Below, in pieces: positions 1 through 10,400 of a DNA stretch of 64,000 nucleotides. The notes under the pieces are model-generated. The model had not been told where the DNA came from. It saw only the letters and a program-made list of their open reading frames with translations, and searched no databases. Origin of the DNA: Eudromia elegans (Eukaryota > Chordata > Aves > Tinamiformes > Tinamidae); contig PTEX01000168.1 of NCBI GenBank assembly GCA_003342815.1, positions 372,001 to 436,000 of the forward strand. Reading direction: 5' to 3'. Made by a program: the position numbers and the translations under genes. Each line of letters starts with the position of its first letter. Positions within the stretch are counted from its first letter, which is position 1.

Positions 1-1463
1 TGAACACTAATTCCACAAAAGCATGGCTAAAAACGTTGAGTTTTGTAATGCCAACATTTGATAGAAAATGGTTATGTTTAAACTATATTTATATTGCTGC
101 TTGANAGAAATGTACTTTTTGAAAACAAACAAACAATAGACTTAAAGGAAGCATCTCCTACCTACACACATTGCCTACACATGTTTCTAGCCATTGGCAT
201 AGATGATATGCAAAAATTCTTCTTTAGTCAGCACATTTAAGTGCTTTCTTAAGTCTGGGATAATTCTGTAATTTAAGATTGGTAGTGATCCCAACTGAAT
301 GCACACTTTTTTTTTAAGAGGGGAGAGAGACTGAAAGACTGTTTCTTTTTGACTGTTATTTACCTCATGCTCTGAACTGAGAAGATTTGATGTTCTCATT
401 GCTTCATGAATGGTGCTTATTTGCTACAGGTGCTTATGGTACAGCCAAAGCTAGAAGAGTTCTTCCAAAAGCTTTAAGCTAAAACCTCTTGGTGACTACT
501 TGTAGGGTAACAGATACACTGGATCCTCTCACTGTAGTTTATGAATGAGCTTAAGTTTCTCATGCCTTGTAAAAAAAGATAATTTTAAAGCTATAGACAA
601 AACTTTGCAATTGTGCACAGATAAATAATATACCTCTATTGGGGAAAGGCAGATACTATTATTCTGCAATATTTATGTATTTATATTTATTTATTAGACT
701 GTTTAAANGGAATAAGTGCCTGGTTGTATTTTATACTTTGGGTGTTGTTTCTGATTTTCATAAGTAAAAATGTATTTCTAACAGGTATATAGAGGTAAAG
801 CTGTGCCTCATAGAGTAGTTTTATCAATTCAGTAAGTAACGGGGAGCAAAATGTAAGTTAAGGTTAAAGCAATAGTCTCAATTTACTATAAACCTGAAGG
901 AATACCCTTACAGCATAGCATGCAGACTTGTCTCTTTTTGTAGTGGAAAGACAGAGCAGAAGCCCTGAATGGGTTCCAGAATTACCTTCTGCCATCTTTT
1001 TCTGTCATTCATATGCAGATCATACTTGATCATTAGATTACATTTTTATTGAGATGGATTGCAGTGATTGATTTTTAAATTGGCTCTATTACTTAAAACT
1101 GACACAAAATAGGAGCAGACAGGACAACCATACACATTCTAATTTTCTCTGAAATTTGCTGGCATTTCTAGTGTTATGAAGAAATTTTTGGATTTTATCA
1201 CTGTGCCAGAAGCCTCATGTAATCCAGTAAAATCATACTAGAATATTTGTCATTCTGCCATAGGAAGCAGAGAATCATAATGCTTTCAAGGTCATTTTTT
1301 AATTTGCAAGCAAACCTTTTCCTCTTAGTGCTTTGCACAGAAGGAGAATTCAGCACAGCCACCTCCAGCTGTATCAGGAAAGATTTTTTTTTTTTCAATT
1401 CAGCTTTTCAATTAAAAACAAAAAGTAATCCTTTCTTCTTAGTGAATTTTTGTGGCCTTTAAA

Positions 1464-1500
1464 GAGGAGGAGGAGGAGGAGGAGGAGAAGGAGGAGGAAG
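1464..1500. repeat. (GGA)n purine microsatellite
   Basis: A run of GAG/GGA triplets with one interruption gives a pure purine strand in the 5' flank. Such mirror-like purine tracts mutate by slippage. Nothing suggests a function here. Confidence 0.9.
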
Positions 1501-2320
1501 GGTGTTACAGGGACATGACATGACTGAGGGCTGCGGGCCTGAGATTTCTATTTCCTGCAGATCCCTGCTCTGCTGTAAAACCAAGTGGTAGAGAGATGTG
1601 AGCAGATACTTTCCTTTTAGTTCTGAAGGTTTCAGTCCCTGAGAGACAACCGCAACTGAGGGTCATCATTGNTTGATGGACTCCCAGAACATTATCTGTT
1701 TAAAAAGTTACTTTTTTCTGTATAATATGTCCTAAAACATATAACGTGCTCCATCTGAAACTGAAGGTCTTGTGTGTGTGTGTGTGACTGGCCACTTGGG
1801 CGGAAAATTCTGCCTACCTACTGTTGCCTTGACTGATACTAATGTACTTGCCAGATTTCACCCGGAAATGAACTGTGCAGGTGACTTAACAGAAGAATAA
1901 ACTCTAGGTAATTTAAAGAGNATTTTTGCACATTATAAAATAGAGGAGGAGCGAAAAAGAAAGTAAAGCTGTGGGCACTGTTCATAGCTCAATTTAATAT
2001 GACTGATTGGTATTAGATATAAATTAAAGCAAGTGTGTATGATTGAGTATTCTTGCCTTTTTTTTTTTTTGTAAATTGGCTCACTGACTTATAAGGGATT
2101 TGTTGATTTTAAAATCCTTGATACTGTTTTAAAACCGTTGGCACTGTTATTGATGAGTATAATATGATACGCTACAATGTGTTGGCTGTGTCTAAACTGA
2201 CTAGATGTGAGCAGTTTTGTATATGAAGAAATAAAAGTGTATCTCATTCTCTGGAATCCCTCAGTCATTTCCTTAATAATGTCTTACCTCCTATAATGCA
2301 TGCCTGGGAAAGCTTTAGGT

Positions 2321-2357
2321 AAAAAAAAAAAATATATATATATATATATACACACAC
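2321..2357. repeat. A-run, (TA)n, (CA)n compound microsatellite
   Basis: Twelve A residues are followed by about ten TA steps and a short CA run. This is a typical compound microsatellite in the 5' flank. Confidence 0.9.
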
Positions 2358-5300
2358 CGTTTTCTTAATCCATTACTGATAAGTAAATTACACTCTTACT
2401 TTGCACTTAATATCTTGAAAATACTGGTGCTCTGCTGCTGGACAGTATTCAACTTGACCTTTAACAAGGAAATGGAAACCCCATGAGATCAACAGCTTCC
2501 TTTAATTCCTGACCTAGGAATTCACCATCTAATTTCCTTAAACATGACATGCAAACTAACAACTCTTTGAGTTGAAGAAAAGGGCCACTGCAGCGATAAA
2601 GAATTGGTGAGCAAAACCTTAATTGCTAATTTTCACATTCTACCAACTTTATTTCTNTTAGGCTATCTCTTACTCAGTTATTTTCTACCAGTGAGGACAG
2701 ACTCGCAGAGCAAGATAATGTGCTGACAGAGGAGAGACAAGCAAGATTTGGGCTTACATTGGGCCCCTGTGCAGTCATTGTGAAATGATGGATGCTTCCT
2801 TCCTTTTCGGATGATAGATGGATGGCAACTGCTCTTCTAAGGTCCAGGTAAATTGTCTCTTCGGAGCTGAGGCTCGTCTTCTACTGTCATGTCCTTGTCC
2901 TTCTTCAGGACAAGCACATAGCAGTTCTGCTGATAATGCAAGTTCCCAAGACTGCAGAGGAATCACCCATCACCTGACTGTAGGAAGCAATACGTCACAC
3001 TTTTACACATAGCTGTGTGTAAAGTGTTGCAGTCCTGACTTCAGAGCCAGCTGGTGATCAGCTGGGTGCCTAGGTTGGCCCAGGAGCACATTATGGGTAG
3101 AAATGGGGCTTCATGAGTTTACCGAGTCTCCTCTGTTATTCACCCTCTCTGGCTGCCTCCAAAAGCTTATGGCTGTGAAGAAAGCCAATTGGACAAGAGG
3201 TTCAAGAAGAGGATTTTGTAACGCATTATGCATCTTGTGATTGATAACGTTTGCTCCCAAGCAAACAAAATGCCTCACTGATTTTAAAATTGTTTGCCCA
3301 GATTTCTCCAGGCAGAATTATGTCCTGCAAGCACTGTTTTCAAACCTAATAGAGGCAACATATATGATTTCAACTGAATTTGATTTTAGTTCAGCAGTTT
3401 CCTTCCCAAAAGATATATTGTTTCTTTTTAGTTTCCTGTTTAAGCATATAGCAGGATGTGGCTTTAGCAGATTGGAGATTCTGTCTATCTTTTCAGACCT
3501 TGCTACTTTTAAAATCCAAAGCCTTCTGCTGGATTTTTAAAGGACCATAGTTATTGCATAGTGTGGCATGGTGGGTTTGCCATGTTTGTATGTGAATACT
3601 GTCACTGCACTCTCTGTGCTAATCATGGTATCACCTGAAACTGGAACCTTATGATGGGCAATATATTCATTGGATTTCATCTAAATCTGTTTGTCTAATA
3701 TTTATGATCAACTTCTCTTTTTCTCACATCTTTACTCATTCTAATGACTTCTTGCAAGAGCTTTTATGTGAGCCAGCAAGGCACTTGCCTTGAACAGTCA
3801 TGTATTACAGATGTACAAAGCTACAGAAAAGAGAAGACTTTTCTTGCAAATGCAAAAGCTTAGGAAAAAAATCATGACCCTGAATTTTCTAAAACTATCT
3901 CAACAAGTCCAGATGTAAATTCATGTAAACTTTCCTAATATTTATAAANGATTGGCAGACTTATTACCCTAAGCTGTAAAAGCTATGTTTATGTTCTTAT
4001 CTCAATGAAAAATTTCAAAACCACTGTTTTTTCCATTGAAACTTTAATGGATACACACAACAANGTCCTGTGAGAGGTGTTGCCCATAAAAGATTTTTGG
4101 ATGCTCTTAGGAAAAGGAGTGGGGCTGGCACTCCTGAATCTGACAGACAAGAGAAAGCAGAGGAAGGCTTGGGAGAGCGTGAGTGGCTGGTGCTGTAAAA
4201 GAGTTTTGGAGAGGCGGCAGAGGAAAGAGCTTCGTGCTCTCCTTAGTTGCTTAGTTGCTCCTTATTGCTGAACTACCAGCTGTGGGATGTGGAAAAGGGA
4301 CAAGCATATTAAAGCTCTTTGTTAACAGTGTCCTAAATCGTAAGTCTCTTTTTGAATCCCAAATGACAAAATAGATATTAAACAGCCACAAAGTAGTCTG
4401 TGAGGAAACTCCTTCTTCCATATGCATCTTCTTTTAATGTGCTATTAACTCTTATTCTGCTGGANAGGCATGTGACTTTTAGCAGATAACTACATAGAAG
4501 TGGCAGGTCGGAAGATGGTTGATTGCAAACGTTTAGAAAAATATAAAAGGTAGACAGACTTTGGTCCAATTCTGTTCTTTCCAAAGTTAGTGAAGAGTTT
4601 TCCCTATGCAATTACAGCAATAGCAGTATTTTTGAAAATTCCACTCTTACTGTGTAAATGGCCAAAGAGTCAAAATACTGGAGCAGCAAAGTGCTTAGGA
4701 GAAAAACGTTGAGCCTCCAGATTGAGAAGAATTGATAATTTATTATATGGCCTTAACCAGTTTGGCTTAAACTTTTGTAATAACTGAAGAAATGCTATAA
4801 AAACCAAATGCGGCATTGGGGCTGATCTCTCTCCCGTGAGTCAGCTCTCGGATTCTAAGTATATGGAAGTCTTTCAGCTGCTGCAGAGCTCATTTTTATT
4901 AGCCTAGACCATGGCTGGTATATTGTGTATTCTCTCTTCCACCTCATTCAGGAAGTAATATTCTATTCATGATCACTCTGAGTTCTGTACTAAAACAAAT
5001 AAAAACCAGGCATGTATGAACAGATATGAAGGTGAGTAAGAATGCATTTGAAGTATATGGATTTAGCCTTCTTTTATTGCCTGGCAAAAATATGTATGTG
5101 ATCAGGATGCAATTAATTTGAGCTACTGGTTAGATCATCTGTAGGAACAAGGTGCTGACAGGGAGCATGGTGAGAGCTCTGATCGCCTGCTCCCCATTTC
5201 TAGATGCCAGATGCAGTGAGGCCAGCCTGAACGGCAACCTGCTGTCTGGTGCATGGAATCACAGAGCATGATCATGAAAGAATTCAGATATTAAATGTAA

Positions 5301-6237
5301 AACAGCAAAAACCTAGCCAAACAGAAAATCTCCACTAGATTTATATTGCTGCAGCTCTTATTTGTGGTTAAAACATTCTGCATTTAAAATCAACACTTAC
5401 ATGTTTGCCATAATTTAGACCTTGTTTATACCTATATGGCCTTTTGTGCTGATTACAATATTAATTTAAGTTTACGTGTGCACATATATTCTTGCATCAA
5501 AAGGAAACAAAAGTAGCATGTGTAGTTTTAAATTTAAGATGCAAAGAAATGAAAAGGAATATTGTTACTGTTCTCAAAGAGAATTGAGAAAAGATACTAG
5601 GACTTTGTTTGGTGGGTGACCTGGCAAATGCATAGAGTTCTGGGAAAAAAGAAGAGCTCAAAACTCTTTGTATGCTAATCTATACAGTGCATTACTTCTT
5701 AACAGAGTAATGCGTGAGACTGGGAAGATTCTGCAGACAAACCCAAGCACCATCGGCCCTGGGAAGGCAGAGAGCAGAGCAAAGGCAGCGTGGGATTCTC
5801 TCACGGCCTCGGGTTCATTCCTGCTGGTGAATGATGGAGGTATGGATGAATAAAATCGTTCTCTAGGGCATATGCTAACTGCACACAACAAATACTCATT
5901 GATGTCTATCCCTCATCAGATAACCATTGTTACTGGCTGGTAAAAACAACAATTATTAGCTGATTTAGAAAATATCCTCATGGTAATTTCATTTCTCTTA
6001 CTATGGCTAACGGGTAGCCAGATATTTGCATGAAGTGTGTGTGGCTTTTTGCCTAAACTGTTAATCGAGTGATTAAGTGGGGACTGAAGGTAGGTATATC
6101 CAGACGACCATGCCGTTCTACTCCTAGGTGTCTCCTGGACCAACTACTCAGTCACACCAAGCTATTTCTTTTAAAGACACTTTCCTCTTAAGCTACTCAT
6201 CTGCAGATCAGCAGAAGATTGGTACGGGCGATGGTTT

Positions 6238-6317
6238 ATTGTGCTAACTAACCTTTCTCTCATGCTTTTATTTATACATTGTNCTAACCAACCTTTCTCT
6301 CGTGTTTTTATTTATAA
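6238..6317. repeat. Two-copy tandem duplication, period 40 bp
   Basis: The block beginning at about 6244 (CTAACTAACCTTTCTCTC) recurs at 6284 with few changes. Both copies end in a TTTATTTATA-like tail, and one ambiguous base falls at 6283. The duplication lies about 300 bp upstream of the CpG island. It looks like a local slippage duplication, not a named element. Confidence 0.8.
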
Positions 6318-6679
6318 AGGTAGGCTCCTTTTGTATAGAGGGGTTACGTGATGCCACTTATGACGCGTGTAACGGAAACCTACAGAGCCAACCCGCTCCC
6401 CCACACTGACTTGAGGGCCGACTGCATGGGTAACCTGCTTGCAGTTACTTAAAGGCACTTTATTAATAGTTTAGTTCTTTCCCATTTATTAGTGGTGATC
6501 GTGCACTGTGGAAATATCTGCCTGTCCCTGTGCTGCCTCCGTCCAGAGCAGCCAGCAAGGGATATGTGCTGATGAATTCCAGCCCGGGGCCTGGCTCTGT
6601 TGCGTCGCACTGGGATGCNGGGAGCGGAGCGGGGAGCCCTTACCCAGTGGGGACCTTGAGGCAAACGGCCCGGGTGGTC

Positions 6680-7060
6680 AGTTGGAGCCGTTAGGACGCT
6701 GGGCGCGAGCGGGCGGTGACCGTTGGGGTGAGCGGCCAGGGCGGGGGCGCGCGGGCCGCGAGCGCCGCTGGAGTAACCGGCGCGGCGGGCGGGGGGGAGG
6801 GGCGGGGGCGCTGAGGTGAAGGGCGCGCGCGGCCGAGGCGACCGTTACGGTAGACGGCGCGTGCGGCTGTCGGAACCGTTGGGCAGTGAGAGCCNTTCAA
6901 GGAACCCGCCCGCGCCGCTGGGGTAAACGGCGCGAGTGGGCGTGGGGGGCCGCTGAGTTAAGCGGCCCGGGCAGGCAGGGAGAGCCGCTGGGTGGTTGAG
7001 GGCCGTTGGGGTAAACGGCACGGGCGGGCAAGGAGAGCCGTTGGGGTAAACGGCGCCGTC
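6680..7060 (+). repeat. Hairpin-forming GC-rich minisatellite in promoter
   Basis: About ten diverged units, mostly 32-45 bp apart, start near 6687, 6719, 6764, 6808, 6841, 6874, 6914, 6949, 6984, 7002 and 7037. The core resembles GCCGYTGGGGTAAACGGC, an imperfect inverted repeat (GCCGTT against AACGGC) around a short GGGGTA-like loop. Spacers resemble GCGGGCGGGCAGGGAGA. The last two units are the most alike. AACGG and its complement CCGTT are close to the core recognised by MYB-family proteins, so the array could be a cluster of such sites, but that is inference. It lies directly upstream of exon 1, possibly partly inside the 5' UTR. Confidence 0.7.
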
Positions 7061-7168
7061 CGGGCGAGGCGAGGGCAGCGCGGCCCTCCCCGGCAGGCGC
7101 GGAGCGAGCGAGAGGGCGGGCAGGAGGGAGGGAAGGAGCGGGAGAGCGCGGAGCAGGAGCTGCCTCAA

Positions 7169-7255
7169 ATGCCTGAAATAATTCCGCTTCCGTTTAGAGC
7201 CGGGACCAGCCTCCTGCTTCGCCTGGGCTTCAAACCTGTCTCCCTTCACCCCTGA
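7169..7255 (+). CDS. Upstream ORF, 28 codons, in probable PARVA 5' leader
   Basis: An ATG at 7169 opens a frame of 28 codons (MPEIIPLPFRAG...KPVSLHP) ending in TGA at 7253-7255, 23 nt before the PARVA start codon. Its start context is weak (C at -3, C at +4), while the main start has a near-ideal context (ACCATGG). If transcription starts upstream of 7169, this short frame could be translated by some ribosomes and dampen or tune PARVA translation by reinitiation or leaky scanning. The peptide has no recognisable family and is probably not functional in itself. Confidence 0.4.
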   Translation: MPEIIPLPFRAGTSLLLRLGFKPVSLHP

Positions 7256-7278
7256 GCGGCAGTGGGGCCGGGACCACC

Positions 7279-7414
7279 ATGGCAAGCTCCCCGCAGAAGT
7301 CCCCGTCTTCCCCCAAATCCCCCACCCCGAAATCTCCGCCGTCCAGAAAGAAAGATGACTCCTTCCTGGGCAAACTTGGCGGCACTCTGGCGAGGAGGAA
7401 AAAAGCCAAAGAAG
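7279..7414 (+). CDS. PARVA: PARVA coding exon 1 (residues 1-45 plus 1 nt)
   Basis: This exon encodes the N-terminal tail, beginning MASSPQKSPSSPKSPTPKS and ending RRKKAKE. It contains six SP/TP dipeptides. In the mammalian protein this tail is phosphorylated by proline-directed kinases, with S4 and S8 reported in mitosis and by ERK-type kinases. The basic RKK cluster at 23-25 and RRKK near the end could act in nuclear entry or charge-based binding. The donor is GTAAAA at 7415 and the exon ends in phase 1; the dangling G completes valine 46 with exon 2. The 5' untranslated part of this exon cannot be delimited. Confidence 0.95.
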
Positions 7415-10400
7415 GTAAAAATTGCAGGTTTGTCCTTTTCCTGGGAGTTACCTTAAAATGCGGGGGGAGGTGAGGGGAGAGGAGGAGACTGGGGAGAAGA
7501 AAACGCTCTGGGGAGCGGGAGGAAGGGGCTGACAGGGAAGAACGCGCGCGGTGGGCAGGCGAGCGGCGAGGGAGGGGCGCGCCACCTCGTCCCCGGCGTC
7601 CCCCCGCCGCGGGGCTGGGGCGCTGCTCGCTTCGCGGCAGGGAGACGCGGGGCCCGTGGGCCTCAGCGCGCCGCCCCTGCCCTCCGCCCGTGGGCCTCAG
7701 CGCGCCGCCCCTGCCCTCCGCCCGTGGGCCTCAGCGCCGCCTCTATCAACGGGCCGCGGGGAGGTGCGGGCGCGGCCCGGCGCCCGGAGCCGTGCCCTGC
7801 GGTCAAGGCCGGGTCCGGGGCGCACCCCCGGACGGGCTGCGAGCTGGGCAGGGGTCTTGACGCCGGGATATGAACACAAATGGGGGGTCGCAGTGGAGAG
7901 GCAGTGCCTCCAAGGCTGGGCCGGTGCTGCAGCCCTGCCAGGCGCGCCGTGATGACCCTGTGGTTCGCTGAAACTGGGCGAGGAGAGTTCCTCTCCAGAC
8001 GGGTCGATGTGTGTGTCCATGCGGCTTCGATGCTTCCGGGCCTGCTCGAGATTACGAGATTACCTGTTTTTAAGTTGTGGTGAGAGGGGAAAAAAAAAAA
8101 AAAAGAAAGAAAAAATCACAAAGCTAAAGATGCTTATGTGCTTTTTGTTTGACTTGCAGTGTATCCATTTATATTGGTTTACATCGTGCTCACATGTTGC
8201 TCTGAGAGAATGATCTAATTATACTGTTTAAGAATTTAAATTTTAACTCATAGGCAAAGCTGAAAACCTTTACCTCATGACATTCAGCATGTACAAAGGT
8301 CTGCATCTTGGTCTGTACATGTAAATTAATATGCAGTCCCTACTGAATTTGCCTATTTAAAGTCCTGTGAGACAGAGAAATGGAATTTGACCTCACTAAC
8401 CCATCATTTTTGCAGNTGATGTTAATTTAAATGTGATGCAAGTAAAGCTAGAGTAGTGTCCACTTTGAAACAAGCTCTCAAGTAGCATTTATTATCGTTA
8501 AGTGAGAAAAAGGGAATCACACTCACAGTGAAACCAGGCACAGTATTTCATGGAAAAGAATAACTTTGAAGAATGGCACCCATTGCTGTAGCTGTCTCAG
8601 AAAGCTATGATTTGAGATGCATGTATTTTTTTTTCTTCTTTTCTTTTTTTCTTCTTTTCTTTCTTCTTCTTCTCACCCCCGCCCCACATATCTGCCCCAT
8701 GGTGTGCGACTGAGTTGCTCAATCTTCTGGAACGCTGAATTTTGTCCTTGTTCCCCCTTGGCTGTGGCAGGACATGGGACTATACAGTCTCTTCCCAAAT
8801 GACTCGTCATTTCCCAATCATGACAATCACGTCTAAGTGGACAGGCCGCCTTATAACCNACCTGGAAAAAGTGCTTTGCAGTGGCAAAGTTTGATAAATA
8901 GCCTATTCATTGTAGATTTANCATGTCCAGTATTAGTATCAGACAACATTATTTTTATCTGTGATGTACGGTATTATGTCATAAATCTCCATGAGTCCGT
9001 CACAGACAACACAGTTACTTTTATCTATGATCTTGTAATGTTATTTAAAAAATATATTCTATTAAATGCCGCTCTTAGTCATGCCTTAAACCAGAGCNTG
9101 TTCCGATTACACACCTGGAACCAAAAGCTGCGAAGCATACCTGGACCTTAGATATTAGCAGTTGCTCAAGAAAGTAATTGGAATTTGTGCCCTTAAGATA
9201 AATAAGGGGGATAAATAAGGAAAAATCCCTTCTTTTGGTTGATATATGCTCTGCTAATACATAGAAAACAGAAATGTACTGGTTTTCTTTGGCATTTTAC
9301 CACAAGGTTTAAAAGTTAATGGTTCTAGATATTTTAAAAAATATTTTGTCTGTTGTCTACAATAAACTAACTACATTTAACTACATTTTAGTACTATTTG
9401 TATTATATATCTAAACAACTGTTATAGACAGTATATACTTAGGTTTTGTAATTTTTGACGTAAAAGGCCATTTTTATCACTGTCAGAACTTTTTTTTTTA
9501 TACTTCACAATAATAGAGCCAGTGCTAGAAAGCTCTAACAAATAGAAAAGCAATAGTATCTGAAATGACAATGGTGTAGTCATGCACATTACTTACAAAA
9601 ATACTAATATCTGTGTTGTAGCAGAAGTTCTTTATAATATAAAACAGGTTCTTTGTAATATGGTATATGCATAGCAAGCCCTTTCTTATGAATTTCAAAA
9701 TTCCTAGCAGTGATAATGATTATCTTACCCATGCTACAGATGACAATACTCAGCAGCCTAGAAGTGAAGTGGGTTCTCTAATCACAGTATAAATTGGTGG
9801 TAGAGCAGAGAATACATTCTCTACCAAAATAGAGAGAAAACTGATCATCTATTGTATACCATACATCTATTATATGCTAATTATTTTAATCTATGCAGGA
9901 GCAGAACAAAGAAAATGACATACCATTAGCTGATATATCACACATTGTGCAAGTGGAGATTAGTCGTGTTGGATTGTATGTTAATTTGCAAAAGTAAATT
10001 AGCATCATTTATTAGAGAATATTTATGAAATAAAAATTTGGGGATGACAAAGACAGAGCTGCTTGGGTCATCTTCTGTTATGCAGGGTTATGACTTGCAT
10101 TTTACTTACAATATCTCATCTTTACTGCTCTCATTCAAAGATGTGAATATTGTACTTTTGTCTTTCCTGTGAGAACATGAACAGTTGCATCTTGCATCTT
10201 TTTATCTGGCAAAAAGGTTTAGGTATTACTAGAATATTTGATGACCATTTACAAGTGATGTAACAGTCATGTGCAAAATTTAGCTTGTTATAAGATTCCG
10301 TCCCTTTCATTTGTGAAAAGATTTCAAAGTTTAAGCTACCACATATATGTCTTTGAAGCGTTCCGGTCCTTTCCTATTGGGAGATAAGAACCATAGGGAA

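Larger units (their letters stand above)
1..6590. other. 5' flanking DNA, no gene recognised
   Basis: This AT-rich stretch lies upstream of the PARVA CpG island. I read it on both strands and found only short open frames with no recognisable domain, plus a few simple repeats listed separately. A slightly less AT-rich patch lies at about 2700-3110 and holds overlapping short frames on both strands, which fits chance. In mammals I remember MICAL2/MICALCL as the upstream neighbours of PARVA. I see none of their coding sequence here, so they would lie outside the window. Confidence 0.6.
6590..8060 (+). promoter_or_regulatory. CpG-island promoter of PARVA
   Basis: Base composition changes abruptly from AT-rich to very GC-rich with dense CpG near 6590 and returns to AT-rich near 8060. 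Coding exon 1 sits inside. Several GGGCGG-type GC boxes (Sp1-like) occur between 6720 and 7140, and I see no convincing TATA box. This is the usual architecture of a broadly expressed vertebrate gene with dispersed start sites. I cannot fix the transcription start; the region between about 7000 and 7200 is a reasonable guess because the start codon is at 7279. Confidence 0.85.

Noticed and set aside
4077-4271. 64-codon + strand frame rich in K, R and L (MLPIKDFWMLLGKG...)
   Set aside because: No family resemblance, no promoter or splice context, and the length is within chance for this window.
5220-5290. GGAATCACAGAGCATGATCA, reminiscent of the 3' end of young avian CR1 elements
   Set aside because: The match is a few bases only and the preceding CR1 3' body is not recognisable.
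6845-7285. 146-codon minus-strand frame with repeated TRAVYP peptides
   Set aside because: It is the antisense reading of the promoter minisatellite. The peptide repeats mirror the DNA repeat, and GC-rich DNA has few stops.
7551-8020. Long frames on both strands after exon 1 (133 and 107 codons)
   Set aside because: They lie in the GC-rich CpG island inside intron 1. Overlapping open frames in several phases are expected from composition.
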